A stretch of DNA of 64,000 bases from Symmachiella dynata (GCF_007747995.1 NZ_CP036276.1:2037001-2101000), one strand, 5' to 3'; positions 31,775 to 41,315 are shown, counted from the first letter of the stretch. Numbers and translations: made by a program. The notes: a model not told the origin generated them from the letters alone.

Positions 31775-32947
31775 ATGACGCGAAAACCGGCAACTTTGAC
31801 CGATCCGCGTCCCACTGCTGAGCGACCGGCATTGACCGAGGTGGTCAGCGCTCTCACACCGCTCCGTGAGGAAGTGCTGGCTAATCTGGCGATGTTGGCT
31901 CAGATCCCCGCTCCAACCCGGGGAGAATCACAGCGGACTCGCTATCTGCTCGATCGTCTTGTCGCTGCCGGCCTCTCCGAGGCGAGTTCGGATGCCGCAG
32001 GCAACGCGATCGGATTTTTACCGGGAAAAACGGGCCTCCGCACCGTGATGCTGGTCGCGCATTTGGGGACGCCGATTTGTCATACGACGGAGCAGGAGGT
32101 CGTTGTCGAGGCGGATCGCATTGTGGGCCACGGTGTGGCTGACAACTCGCTCGGCGCGGCGGTGATGTCCATGGTTCCTTGCTGTCTTAAGGAATTGGGC
32201 ATCGCATTGGACTCGAACCTGCAACTCGTCGGCTCGGTCCGATCCCTAAAACGGGACCAGAATGAGGGACTGCGATACGTTCTTGATCACGCAGAACGGC
32301 CCAGTGACTTTGGACTGGTGTTGGAAGGCATCAGGCTGGGGCGGCTTACCACGTTCACGACCGGCACAGTTCGTGCAGACATCATCTGCAACGTCACTGG
32401 CGGGGGTGGAAACGCGTTGATTGCCTTGAATCGGATCATTGACCGGTTACTGTCGATCGCCATGCCGACGCGTCCGTTCACCAAGATCCGGTTGGGGCAA
32501 ATCAAAGCGGGCGATTTATATCACGTGGAACCGGATTCCGGTGAGTTGGGACTGGAAGTCCTCAGCGATTCCAGCGAAGAGTTGGATCGCATTGTAGGTG
32601 AGATCGAAGAGATTGTTGCAGAATCCACAGCCAGCACCGGTATCGAGACCCGTCTGGATTGCATTTTCCGACGCGGACCGGGCGGAATCCCATTTGCACA
32701 TCCGCTGGTGAAATCGGTGGTTGACGTGATGTCACAACTCGACATTCAACCCACCCAGGACGATCGTCCCTCCGAGCTGTCGGAATTCGTAGCTGCGGGG
32801 ATCCCGGCGGTGACCTTGGGGATTACCGACGGCGAAACGCGTTTGCGCCAGCCCGATTTTGTGATGATCGAGCCGATTCTCACCGGCGTCGCCCAGATCA
32901 TCGGCGTGCTGTTGGAAATCGATCGTGGGGCGTGCGACGAACATTAA
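31775..32947 (+). CDS. M20-like peptidase homologue with degraded metal site
   Basis: 390 residues from ATG 31775. The overall layout fits M20/PepT-like peptidases: an N-terminal catalytic half (VMLVAHLGTPI, GHGVADNSLGAA), a central dimerisation domain with VTGGGGNALIALNRI, and a C-terminal catalytic part (IPFAHPLVKS, GIPAVTLGITDGE). But the first metal motif HxD is His96-Leu-Gly98, the Glu-Glu pair normally after the second ligand is replaced by SLKRD, and the last His motif is LRQPDF. So it is either inactive, a binding protein, or uses other ligands. Function unknown. Confidence 0.68.
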   Translation: MTRKPATLTDPRPTAERPALTEVVSALTPLREEVLANLAMLAQIPAPTRGESQRTRYLLDRLVAAGLSEASSDAAGNAIGFLPGKTGLRTVMLVAHLGTPICHTTEQEVVVEADRIVGHGVADNSLGAAVMSMVPCCLKELGIALDSNLQLVGSVRSLKRDQNEGLRYVLDHAERPSDFGLVLEGIRLGRLTTFTTGTVRADIICNVTGGGGNALIALNRIIDRLLSIAMPTRPFTKIRLGQIKAGDLYHVEPDSGELGLEVLSDSSEELDRIVGEIEEIVAESTASTGIETRLDCIFRRGPGGIPFAHPLVKSVVDVMSQLDIQPTQDDRPSELSEFVAAGIPAVTLGITDGETRLRQPDFVMIEPILTGVAQIIGVLLEIDRGACDEH

Positions 32948-33026
32948 GGCATGTTTCGTCGCGACGCGCACTGCCGTTGCGTTTCACCCTGCTTGCACCC
33001 AGCTGTCATGGCATGGGGGCATCGCC

Positions 33027-33860
33027 TTAGAAGTTGTACTGAGGATTGCGGCGATCGAAATCGGCGTCGCGGAGTCCGACGTTGGTCTTGATGTCGGAGT
33101 AGGTGAATTCCTCGACGATTGGCGGTTGTTGTCCGGCGCGGCTGGGCCATCCGTACTGTTCAACGCGAACGAGCAGTTTGGATTTTTTATCAATATAGAC
33201 GCGAGTCATATGATACGTGAACTGCCGCCGCGGTGTGGGGTGGCTGCATTCGATCGCCATGCAGTCGACATTGCCCAATTTGGCGCTGTTGTAGTATTTG
33301 ACGGTCGATTCGCGAAACTTGGATTCGCCTTCCCACTGCGCGATGACTTTGTCCACCATGTTTTTCAAACCGACCTTGGTGATCGGATAGCGGTTTTCTT
33401 TCATCACTTCACTGGCGGTCGGAGCAAAGGTGAGTGTGCCAACGAGCGACTTGATGCCGCTGCCTTCATGAACGACCAGTTGGTTGTTATTGCGGCCGTT
33501 GACGAAAATCACTTCGCGACCGGCAGCGTCCTTGTTTTGGAAGAAAAAGTAGACGCTGAAAGGTTCTTCGCGAAATTTCATCCGCATGGTTTGCGACAAC
33601 AGTTGGCGGCCGCCGCGTCCCAGGCGTTCTTTTTTCGAGAACGTCGCGGTGTAGTCCTTAACGCCGTCGAGTGCTTTGCGGCTTTGACGGACGATTTTCA
33701 GCGGCTTGACCAGCGGGTGCTCTTTGGGGGCGTCTTGACCGAGTGCTTCACATGCGGCCATCCCCATCATGCCAGCGGTGATCGCAATGGCAATCGTGGT
33801 CCGAGACGTAAAGAGTTGTACTAAGAAACCAGTGACCCGCAACTGCCTTAACTGTCCCAT
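33027..33860 (-). CDS. secreted DUF1571 family protein
   Basis: The ATG at 33860 (GAGGTGT before it) gives 277 residues; the longer reading upstream is unlikely. A signal/anchor segment lies at about residues 20-40. The body matches DUF1571 (a planctomycete-rich family): KDYTATFSKKERLGRGG, FREEPFSVYFFFQNKDAAGREVIFVNGRNNNQLVVHEG, and a C-terminal VEEFTYSDIKTNVGLRDADFD. Such proteins have a LolA/LppX-like fold by common opinion and may carry lipids; that is an inference. No catalytic motif. Confidence 0.8.
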   Translation of the reverse strand: MGQLRQLRVTGFLVQLFTSRTTIAIAITAGMMGMAACEALGQDAPKEHPLVKPLKIVRQSRKALDGVKDYTATFSKKERLGRGGRQLLSQTMRMKFREEPFSVYFFFQNKDAAGREVIFVNGRNNNQLVVHEGSGIKSLVGTLTFAPTASEVMKENRYPITKVGLKNMVDKVIAQWEGESKFRESTVKYYNSAKLGNVDCMAIECSHPTPRRQFTYHMTRVYIDKKSKLLVRVEQYGWPSRAGQQPPIVEEFTYSDIKTNVGLRDADFDRRNPQYNF

Positions 33861-34629
33861 GAACACACCTCGATCAAAATGATCATTCAAGCCGATGGAG
33901 TGGTTTGAGCTGCCGAGAACATCAAATTTCCCGTCCGCTCCCCACAAAAAGATATCCAAACCGAAACTTCAATTATCCCTGTCATCGAATGGACAGGCGT
34001 TTTATAGGCCGCATAAGAGACGGAGTTTTGATTTTAAGACAAACGCGTCCCTCAAATTATCCAAAATTTCTGCTCCGAAGCCAAAAATAGCCTTACTCGT
34101 TTTCGACAAATTTCGGCGAACTGTTCAACTGGAGCATCACCGCGCTGCAAAGTGACCCTAATTCTAAAGGTTGACGGTAATCGTGCCAACCGAACTTCAG
34201 GTCTGTCACACTGGGCGGTTAATCTCAGAAGTGAGGCGGAAGATAGTCGATTCACGCCGGGTCCTGCCAGCCCAATTTCGCAGAAACCGCTATGTGCGCA
34301 TTCAGTGATCGAGCCAATCTCTTGGTAGGAATGCGCACGTGGCAAAAACGGCGAAAGGCAGCACTGTCAGAGTGGGGTTTCAGAAATAACCTGCAACTCC
34401 CCACTGGAAAGATAACCCCGTTGCCTGATCCCTACGTCCTTGAACCAGTTTCAAAACCTAGCGATCAGTCTCAATGGGACGGGGCAGAGGGTTTTGAAAC
34501 GATTTGTAGCGAGAAAAGCTCCAGGGATGCGCTGCTTATTGGGTTCCACGGAAAGAGCGTGGAGGAAGCGAACGGCTCGCGGTAGCGGCGGCGTGACAGA
34601 AGAAGCAGTCCGATTAAAAAACAGGGCGA
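33861..34629. other. intergenic region with one dispersed repeat
   Basis: Contains the element at 34448-34500. Two short overlapping ORFs (34292-34585 and 34440-34703) run through the repeat and have no domain support; I do not annotate them. Confidence 0.5.
34448..34500. repeat. family C inverted repeat (GTTTCAAAACC)
   Basis: GTTTCAAAACC (34448-34458) and its exact complement GGTTTTGAAAC (34490-34500) bound a 53-bp element; the right end reads CAGAGGGTTTTGAAAC. Copies: 38219-38294 and 56802-56877. Confidence 0.75.
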
Positions 34630-36180
34630 TTAATTATTCGCTTCTGTATTGCTTGCCGTCGCACTGGAGAGGGTCCCGGGAGCCTGGGATTGATCGTCGC
34701 TGATGATTTCCTTAAAGGAATCGTGCACTTTGCGACTTGGCGGCTTGTTCGCCTCTAGCCATTGCAAAATGGCATCCTGATCCTTGGGTTCAATCGGTTT
34801 CTCCACAAGGATCGAAAGAATCAACGGCAGAACCTGACCATAGGCTGCATTGACTGTTTGTTTGGTTGCCCCGTTCAGGCCATCCTTGTTACTCAGGCCA
34901 TGTCCGCGCTCAATATTTACCCGCTTGTCCCCTTTAAATGCCGTGTAAAGGTTGAAGAACGGTTTCTTCCAGGCGACATAGTTTGGATTCAGTTCGTTTT
35001 TCTGTGCCTCGGCCGCCTCTTTCTCGAAAGTGGTGGCCATCTCTTGAGCGAGCGCGGCGATTTCGAAGGCGATCAGCCGTACGTTGATCGTGTTGTCCAG
35101 CGAGAGTCGCCCCAGGGCAGCGGCGGCTTCGCTGCGAGACCGATAGCCTCGCTTTTTATCCGCCAAGGTTTTTGTGAGGGCATTGACGACGACCGGGGTG
35201 CGATCACTGCCATTGACGATTCCCAATCTGCCGAGTTCTTCGGCAATCGTGGTGGCGAGCGCGTCGTTTTTCGGATCGCCGTTTTGCAGCTCATTGACAA
35301 AAGCGGTAATAATATCGTCACGTATTTTTTCGGGGGGCTGACCATCCCGGATCACGCGTGCAAGGCCCCGTACGGCGGGAACACGCACGACACCGAGTTG
35401 GTTTTGCTGTCCCAGAAAATCCAACAGCGGTTCAGTCACCGCCAATAACGGTACGGCAGGTTTGTTACCTTCTGCTGGAGTCTCGTTCAATTCGGCCAGT
35501 AGCACAGCCGCATTCAGCCGAGCAACCATATGGTATTTAAATAACTTTGGGGTTTCCCGCACGAGGGTATCGACATACGCCTGGAAGATGGTTGGGCCCG
35601 CTTTACGGGCGCGATCGACGTCCCGCAGCCATTTTGAACGCATGGACCCGATTTGTTGCTGTTGGGGGTTGGCGGTCAAATACTTTCGCAACGTAAATTG
35701 CGCGAGACGCCATTGAATGTATTTTTCGAAGTTTTCGCGGTCTTCAGCGGACTCGAAGTTTCCTCGGTTGAACACGGAGAGGAAGTCTCGTCGTGCATTG
35801 TCGGTTGCGCGTTTGCCTCCGTCTCCAAACTGCACGACCCATTCTTCATCGCTCGATGCGCCGGGCGGGATGACCGAGGGTGGGGTATACCCGTATGGTA
35901 ACTGCGAGTCGGGTTTATCCTGCTCTGCAGTTGCGGGACTTCCAGCCGGAACAGAATCCCCCGGCGTGCCGTCGGCAGCCATCAGCTGCGCCGGTCCGAA
36001 CGCGGCTGCGAGGGACATCACCACCGCCATGGCACCAATCGGTAAAATCGGGGCCAGCCGGAGGGATCGGCGACGGAGTTGTAAACACATAGTCGGTTGA
36101 TCGTCCGTGTTGACCATGCGGTTGCTAATTCCGGTCTCTTCGTTGAGTACTCGATTCATGTGTCGATTCAGTCGGGGCAC
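34630..36180 (-). CDS. secreted alpha-helical hypothetical protein (HEAT-like)
   Basis: Up to 516 residues; the start is uncertain (GTG 36180, ATG 36159, ATG 36117 or ATG 36090). A hydrophobic export segment (LAPILPIGAMAVVMSLAAAFG) follows. The mature part is Pro-rich at first (SQLPYGYTPPSVIPPGA) and then helical, with stretches such as MVARLNAAVLLAELN, VVRVPAVRGLARVI and SEAAAALGRLSL that look like HEAT/ARM repeats. No catalytic site seen. Likely a periplasmic scaffold. Its C-terminus is Ser/Ala/Asn-rich. Confidence 0.62.
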   Translation of the reverse strand: MPRLNRHMNRVLNEETGISNRMVNTDDQPTMCLQLRRRSLRLAPILPIGAMAVVMSLAAAFGPAQLMAADGTPGDSVPAGSPATAEQDKPDSQLPYGYTPPSVIPPGASSDEEWVVQFGDGGKRATDNARRDFLSVFNRGNFESAEDRENFEKYIQWRLAQFTLRKYLTANPQQQQIGSMRSKWLRDVDRARKAGPTIFQAYVDTLVRETPKLFKYHMVARLNAAVLLAELNETPAEGNKPAVPLLAVTEPLLDFLGQQNQLGVVRVPAVRGLARVIRDGQPPEKIRDDIITAFVNELQNGDPKNDALATTIAEELGRLGIVNGSDRTPVVVNALTKTLADKKRGYRSRSEAAAALGRLSLDNTINVRLIAFEIAALAQEMATTFEKEAAEAQKNELNPNYVAWKKPFFNLYTAFKGDKRVNIERGHGLSNKDGLNGATKQTVNAAYGQVLPLILSILVEKPIEPKDQDAILQWLEANKPPSRKVHDSFKEIISDDQSQAPGTLSSATASNTEANN

Positions 36181-36974
36181 GTTTAGAGAACCTAAGTAGT
36201 GGCTGAGTTTTCGAATTCTTTCTCAGGCACAATTCATGCAACACGTCGGTATCGCTGACATATTACCGCAAACACGCACAACATCCGACTGTTAGGAAGG
36301 ATGCTGCAGTTCGGCCGATAACCGGTCAGAACTGACGTTCTGATATTATGCCGGAGATCAATGGCCAAGAGTAGCAAATTTGCAGTCTCGGAGTCTTTTT
36401 TCGCAGGAATGATCGATTCGCAAAAATTTCATGAAGACCATTAGGCCGCGATAAATCGACCAATTCCACCTTACCCAATGAAAAGTGACCGAAAAATAAC
36501 TCGGTTCCGAGGACAGAGCCCTCTTAAGTCGGATGGCGCAAAAAATGCGAAACAAGGAATGACGTGGCCCTCGCCTTGACGGCGACCCGCAATGAAATGA
36601 CTGAAAACGATAAAGAATAACAACAGTAACGAAAATCTACGTTATCACCGCAGAGTCGGAAGTGTCAAGTTGATTCCCTAAGAGAGCCACTAAATCTTTA
36701 AGACAAGTTTGCTGAAGTTCTGATTCTCAGGACGCAACAGGCTGTCTGCCGGCCTTGTCCCTTGGTTACCCCCCAGTTCCATTCCGGCCCATAAAATGAG
36801 TCATTTCCAGTCCTGGAGACCAATCGTTTTTTCCAGTTATCGTGGCTGGATCGATTGTCCTGCCATTCAAAATTCCGGATACTCTTAAACGTCTAAGCAA
36901 TAATTGAGCATACGTCATACAACCGTAGGCGTCGGCTCTGAGTCGAACTGATTCCAGAATCGAGCTCCCCGGCC
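36181..36974. other. intergenic divergent region, about 790 bp
   Basis: AT-richer than its surroundings with no supported ORF. A perfect 7-bp inverted repeat (TCAGAAC-TGAC-GTTCTGA, 36326-36343) could be an operator. I see no RNA gene. Confidence 0.45.
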
Positions 36975-37919
36975 ATGCCTTTACTCTACACCGATCCTCT
37001 GTTTCTCGAACACAAAACCGGCCATCATCCGGAGTGCCCGGAGCGATTGTCGCGAGTTTTGGCGAGCATCGACGAATCAGATCTCAACAAGCGTTTTACG
37101 CGGCCCCAGTTCGAAGCAGCAACCGGAGAGCAAATTGCCCGCGTTCATAATTCAAACTATGTGCAGTTGGTTTCCAAGTTCGCCGAAAAGGGGGGCGGCC
37201 GTATCGAGGCCGATACCGTGGTCAGTCCCCGGTCGTACGACGCCACACGCTTAGCATGCGGCGCGGGAGTCGCCGCCGTGAATGCGGTACTAACCGGCGA
37301 CGAAATCCGCGCGGCCTGTTTGGTGCGTCCCCCGGGACATCACGCCTTACGGCACCAGGCGATGGGATTTTGCCTGTTCAACAACATTGCCGTCGCTGCC
37401 AAGCACGCAGTGGAACATCACAAGCTGTCACGTGTATTGATCGTGGATTGGGATGTGCATCACGGCAACGGCACACAGGCGACGTTTTATCGTTCGGAAA
37501 ATGTGTACTTTCTCTCCATCCATCGGCACCCGTTTTATCCAGGCACGGGAACCGAAGACGAGACCGGTGAGGGGCCCGGTCTGGGAACGACGATGAATTT
37601 GCCGATCGAATTCGGCACCTCACGCGATGATTATTTTTCTCGCTTCCAAATCATGATCAAAGACATCGCCGCCCAGTGCCGGCCGGAATTGGTGTTGCTC
37701 AGCGCCGGGTTCGACGCCCATCGGCTTGATCCGGTCGGTTCGCTGGGATTGGAGACCCACGACTACATCATGCTGACGCAACTGGTCGCCGACATCGCCA
37801 ATGAATACTCTGATCGGCGGCTGATCAGTTTCCTCGAAGGAGGCTACAACCTGGAAATCCTCCCCGATTGTGTGCGCGTGCACCTTGAGACATTGGCCGG
37901 TGATGCAGAAGGTATTTGA
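36975..37919 (+). CDS. histone-deacetylase superfamily protein
   Basis: A zinc deacetylase of the HDAC/AcuC/acetylpolyamine amidohydrolase group, 314 residues, cytosolic. Catalytic His pair at RPPGHHA (His122-123), metal ligands DWDVHHGNGTQ (Asp158, Asp160, His162) and SAGFDAH..DP. Substrate in bacteria may be acetylated polyamine, protein or another amide; cannot be fixed here. Starts HPECPERL near the N-terminus, typical of the family. The next genes on the plus strand are unrelated. Confidence 0.93.
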   Translation: MPLLYTDPLFLEHKTGHHPECPERLSRVLASIDESDLNKRFTRPQFEAATGEQIARVHNSNYVQLVSKFAEKGGGRIEADTVVSPRSYDATRLACGAGVAAVNAVLTGDEIRAACLVRPPGHHALRHQAMGFCLFNNIAVAAKHAVEHHKLSRVLIVDWDVHHGNGTQATFYRSENVYFLSIHRHPFYPGTGTEDETGEGPGLGTTMNLPIEFGTSRDDYFSRFQIMIKDIAAQCRPELVLLSAGFDAHRLDPVGSLGLETHDYIMLTQLVADIANEYSDRRLISFLEGGYNLEILPDCVRVHLETLAGDAEGI

Positions 37920-37948
37920 CGGCAGACGGCTTCGACCACTAGGAGGGC

Positions 37949-38188
37949 CTATGCGGGGTGAATTCTCCCCAACGTCTCCCCTTCGGCAATCGATGCCCCT
38001 TCGCGAACATCAATCGCGGCCAAAGTCCCATTGCAGGTGGCTGAGATGTCAAACGTCATGCCGGGCAGCATGACTTCCACCAGGCGGTCCCCGGCGAGCA
38101 CCTCCTGACCGACATCCACAAACCAGAGGCTCACCTGCAGCGGTTGACCTTCGAGTCCGAGTGGGGGGACAACGATCGCAACGGCCAT
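37949..38188 (-). CDS. lipoyl/biotinyl-like carrier fold lacking the attachment lysine
   Basis: A 79-residue protein (start ATG 38188, GGGCAGGAC before it). It aligns with the half-barrel lipoyl domain: VPPLGLEGQPLQVSLWFVDVGQEVLAGDRLVEV then CNGTLAAIDVREGASIAEG. At the tight turn where lipoyl proteins read ETDK and biotin carriers read AMKM, this one reads MLPGMTF, with no Lys. So it probably keeps the fold but not the cofactor. The rhodanese gene is next on the same strand, 134 bp away. Confidence 0.65.
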   Translation of the reverse strand: MAVAIVVPPLGLEGQPLQVSLWFVDVGQEVLAGDRLVEVMLPGMTFDISATCNGTLAAIDVREGASIAEGETLGRIHPA

Positions 38189-38218
38189 TTGTCCTGCCCT
38201 TTGCAAGTTCTAGAATCC

Positions 38219-38294
38219 GTTTCAAACTCCGGTTGCGTCTGTTCGTGAATCTGTGGTTCAAGTTTGCAGATGCCGCGACAGAGGGTTTTGAAAC
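38219..38294. repeat. family C inverted repeat
   Basis: GTTTCAAACTCC (38219-38230) and GGGTTTTGAAAC (38283-38294), two mismatches, with CAGAGGGTTTTGAAAC at the right end as in the other copies. It lies between the rhodanese and the lipoyl-like gene. Confidence 0.7.
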
Positions 38295-38322
38295 CAGCTG
38301 TAAGAAGGGTCGTCCGATTGCG

Positions 38323-38667
38323 TTAATAGCGGGTCAGTGCGGTGTCGATCTCCATAGCCCATTGGTCAATGCCGCCGGCCATGCTTTTGACGTTGGCAAA
38401 GCCTTGTCCGTGTAGCCATGTGGCCACCTGCAAACTGCGGCCGCCGTGATGGCAGTGGATAACGATCTCGCCATTCTGGTGCGGTTGTAACTCTGTAATG
38501 CGGTCTTGAATCTCACTCATCGGCACCAGAGCTGCTTCGGTGATATTCACGAGTTGATGTTCGTCCGCTTCGCGGCAGTCGAGAAAGAAAAACTCATCGC
38601 CGCCATCGAGTTTGGCCTTCACACTGATGCAACTGATTTCTAACGGATGCAATTCCGGTTGTGACAT
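38323..38667 (-). CDS. rhodanese domain protein
   Basis: A single rhodanese domain of 114 residues from ATG 38667. FLDCREADEH is the CH2A-type segment; the active loop HCHHGGRS has Cys72 as the persulfide carrier and a Gly-rich turn. Such small rhodaneses (GlpE/PspE like) transfer sulfur to cyanide or thioredoxin in vitro. No signal peptide. A longer frame from 38760 is possible but the upstream part looks non-coding. It is read divergently from the next gene. Confidence 0.9.
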   Translation of the reverse strand: MSQPELHPLEISCISVKAKLDGGDEFFFLDCREADEHQLVNITEAALVPMSEIQDRITELQPHQNGEIVIHCHHGGRSLQVATWLHGQGFANVKSMAGGIDQWAMEIDTALTRY

Positions 38668-38817
38668 AACAGACGACTCTCGCAGGGAATTTCTGTGGAA
38701 TAACTTTCGACGCGGGGCAATTCTCCCCCATGGTTGCGATCTTAAGCCGGTCAGATACAAATGACAACGCAGGATGCATCATGTCGCGTCCCCCCGTCAC
38801 TCTGGTTGGAATCGCCA

Positions 38818-39813
38818 ATGGACAGACAACAGCTGCCGTTAACGCCTCCGGTCCAAGTCGCCTTGATCGGCTGCGGTCAGATTGGCCGCTTGCATGCCCA
38901 GCGGTTGGCCCGCGATCCCCGCGTTGAATTGGCCGCGTTCTGCGACCCGCTCCGCGACAACGCGCTGCAGCTCGCGGCGGAGTACGCGACCGAGGGAGAT
39001 GTCTTTGACGATTTTACAGCCCTGTTGGAGTCGCCGATCCCAGTAGACGCAGCCGTCATCTGTACGCCGACGCAGTTGCATTTCGAACAAACGACCGCCT
39101 GTCGTGCGCGAGGGTGGCATGTGTTGTGTGAAAAGCCGTTGGCCGAATCACGGGAGCGGATCGTTAAGATGATCGACGCAGCCGGTGCGGGTGGTCCGTT
39201 GCTGTCGGTGGCCTATCAACGCCGTCACTGGGCGATTTACCAAATGCTGCGCCGCGAATTGCAATCGGGCCGCTGGGGACCGATTCAAACGGTGACCTTC
39301 GACTTGGCCGAGCGTTGGCAACAAACCATCGGCGGCACATGGCGCGACAGTCATGAACACAATCCCGGGGGCTTTCTAGGCGATGCGGGCAGCCACAAAG
39401 TGGACCTGCTGTTTTTTCTCACCGGGCTGCAACCGGAGGAGGTGTACGCTGTCAGTCATCGTCATGGCAGTCAAGTCGAAATCGTCACCGCCATCGCCGG
39501 GAAACTCACTGGCGACGTGACATTGAGCATGACGCTGACCGGCAATGCCGAACATTACCACGAAGACATTGTGATTTATTGCCGAGACGCTGATTTCATC
39601 GTCAAGCAAGATCGGTTGTGGCGTGCGGAGAACAATGACCTAGAGGAAATCCCCATCGACGAGACCTGCTCAGATCCCGATCGCGGATTCATAGACTGTT
39701 TGGTTGCGGGGGCGGCGAATCCGGCGCCGGCGGATTGCGCACTACCGGTGTTTGACTTCACCGCAGCAGTCTTGCGTTCGGCGGAAACCGGGCGGATGGT
39801 CCGTTGTGAATAG
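38818..39813 (+). CDS. Gfo/Idh/MocA family oxidoreductase
   Basis: 331 residues from ATG 38818 (an upstream ATG at 38761 adds 19). Nucleotide-binding VALIGCGQIGRLHAQRL (Rossmann GxGxxG) starts at about residue 14; CEKPL carries the catalytic Lys. The C-terminal domain has GGFLGDAGSHKVDLLFFLTG, the usual GxxxDxGxH segment. Acts on a sugar or cyclitol with NAD(P). Substrate unknown. Cytosolic form, no Tat signal. Confidence 0.9.
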   Translation: MDRQQLPLTPPVQVALIGCGQIGRLHAQRLARDPRVELAAFCDPLRDNALQLAAEYATEGDVFDDFTALLESPIPVDAAVICTPTQLHFEQTTACRARGWHVLCEKPLAESRERIVKMIDAAGAGGPLLSVAYQRRHWAIYQMLRRELQSGRWGPIQTVTFDLAERWQQTIGGTWRDSHEHNPGGFLGDAGSHKVDLLFFLTGLQPEEVYAVSHRHGSQVEIVTAIAGKLTGDVTLSMTLTGNAEHYHEDIVIYCRDADFIVKQDRLWRAENNDLEEIPIDETCSDPDRGFIDCLVAGAANPAPADCALPVFDFTAAVLRSAETGRMVRCE

Positions 39814-39837
39814 GGAATGCCAAAAACCGGTTGTCAA

Positions 39838-39894
39838 TTTGTCGCCGTTCGGGATAACATCCAACTCGGTAACCTGTCGACGCTCGGCGACAAA
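39838..39894 (+). promoter_or_regulatory. inverted repeat before ECF-like sigma gene
   Basis: TTTGTCGCCG (39838-39847) and CGGCGACAAA (39885-39894) are exact complements 37 bases apart, ending 31 bp before the sigma start. May be a leader hairpin or an operator; role unproven. Confidence 0.35.
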
Positions 39895-39925
39895 GTCAGA
39901 ATAAACAGATCTAGGGGCGAATCGC

Positions 39926-40558
39926 ATGTCCGACTCCGACGCAGAAATTGTCGAACGCGTAAAACAAGGGGACACCGATGCGTTGGGGGAATTCATTGAA
40001 TTGCGCCGCATGCAGTTGCTGGCCTTCATCAACCGCAATGTCAGTTCCGCATTGGCCAGCAAAGTCGAACCGAACGACCTGCTGCAGGAGGTGACCATTC
40101 ATGCCCTGCGCGGATTGCCGGACATGGAGTTCAAAGACCGCGATCCGTTCAATTGGTTGTGTCAAATTGCCGAACGTCGGATTATTGATGCGCACCGAAA
40201 ATACATCGGCGCCCAAAAACGCTCGGCCAATAAAGAGATCTCCGGCAATTCGCCGGTGGGCGGCACAAGTTCCACGACGGGACAAGGGGGGCTGATCGAT
40301 ATGTTGGTCGTGACCATGACAACGCCCAGTCAGGCTTTTTCCCGCGATCAACGTGAATTCAAATTGCAAGAAGTCCTCGCCACACTCCCGGCAGAAAGCC
40401 AAGAGGCGCTGCGGTTGCGGTATGTTGAGGGTTTGCCGACCAAGGAAATCGCGCAAAAAATCGGCAAGACCGACGGCTCGGTCCGCGTGCTGCTTAGCCG
40501 CTCGTTGAACAAGCTACAAGATCTACTCGGACCGGATGCCAACCCCATGGGGCGGTGA
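39926..40558 (+). CDS. ECF-like RNA polymerase sigma factor
   Basis: 210 residues. Region 2: PNDLLQEVTIHALRGL then FNWLCQIAERRIIDAHRKY; region 4: LATLPAESQEALRLRYVEGLPTKEIAQ with the helix-turn-helix KIGKTDGSVRVLLSRSL. The ~60-residue linker contains Gly/Ser/Thr-rich sequence. This layout is that of the planctomycete ECF-like sigma factors, which are often controlled by linked kinases rather than anti-sigma factors; no kinase is adjacent here. AGGGGCG lies before the ATG. phoU follows on the same strand. Confidence 0.9.
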   Translation: MSDSDAEIVERVKQGDTDALGEFIELRRMQLLAFINRNVSSALASKVEPNDLLQEVTIHALRGLPDMEFKDRDPFNWLCQIAERRIIDAHRKYIGAQKRSANKEISGNSPVGGTSSTTGQGGLIDMLVVTMTTPSQAFSRDQREFKLQEVLATLPAESQEALRLRYVEGLPTKEIAQKIGKTDGSVRVLLSRSLNKLQDLLGPDANPMGR

Positions 40559-40631
40559 TTGGGGCGCTTCCGGAAATCAAAGTTTACCATCCACAGGGAC
40601 GAGACATTCATTCGCAAGGACGGACCTTTCA

Positions 40632-41315
40632 TTGTCCAGACACCTCACACGGGATTTGGAAACACTGCACCGCAACATGCTGCTGATGTGCGGTATGGCT
40701 GAAGAGTTAGTACACAAGGCGCTGGCGGCGCTGCAAGAACCGGACTCAGCGGTTTGCCATGATCTGGTGACACAGGACGATGCCATCGACGATTTGGACG
40801 TCCGTTTGGAAGAGGACTGCCTGAAAATCCTCGCGCTCTATCAGCCGGTCGCCGACGATCTGCGGCGGATTACGACGGTGTTAAAAATCACCGGTGAGCT
40901 GGAACGCGTCGCCGATTTGGGTGTGAATATCGCCGAGCGGGCCGCTAGTCTCGCCTCGGGCCCAGTGGTCACGATTCCCGATACACTGGAGCGGATGGCT
41001 GCCGAAGCGTTGTCGATGCTGCACGATAGCATCGATGCGCTGGTCCAACTCGACAGCCACTCGGCGCGTCGCGTCTGCACGCGGGATGAGACTGTCGACG
41101 CGTACAATCGCAACATCATCCAGGAGTTGACCGAAACGATGAAACGCTCCCCGGATCTGATCGAACCGATGATGCATCTATTTTCGGTCTCGCGGCACGT
41201 CGAACGCGTGGCTGATCATGCGACGAACATTGCCGAGGATGTGATCTATCTGGTGGAGGGAGAAATCGTCCGCCACCGACCGGAAATCGGCGCGTCGCCC
41301 GATAGCGACGAATAG
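40632..41315 (+). CDS. phoU: PhoU-family phosphate transport regulator
   Basis: The TTG at 40632 (AAGGACGG before it) gives a 227-residue protein beginning SRHLTRDLETLHRN, the normal PhoU start; ORF extension upstream overlaps the sigma gene and is unlikely. Two PhoU helical repeats: the first with QDDAIDDLDVRLEEDCLKIL, the second with RDETVDAYNRNIIQELTE. Ligands for metal clusters are the ExxxD motifs. PhoU represses the Pho regulon through the PhoR kinase. No pst genes in the window. It may be co-transcribed with the sigma gene 73 bp upstream. Confidence 0.9.
   Translation: MSRHLTRDLETLHRNMLLMCGMAEELVHKALAALQEPDSAVCHDLVTQDDAIDDLDVRLEEDCLKILALYQPVADDLRRITTVLKITGELERVADLGVNIAERAASLASGPVVTIPDTLERMAAEALSMLHDSIDALVQLDSHSARRVCTRDETVDAYNRNIIQELTETMKRSPDLIEPMMHLFSVSRHVERVADHATNIAEDVIYLVEGEIVRHRPEIGASPDSDE

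Noticed and set aside
32925-33824. Plus-strand frame (299 codons) opposite the DUF1571 gene
   Set aside because: The minus frame carries signal peptide, ribosome site and DUF1571 motifs; this frame has none.
36358-36555. 65-codon minus-strand frame in a 790-bp spacer
   Set aside because: No ribosome site or recognisable sequence; AT-rich spacer.
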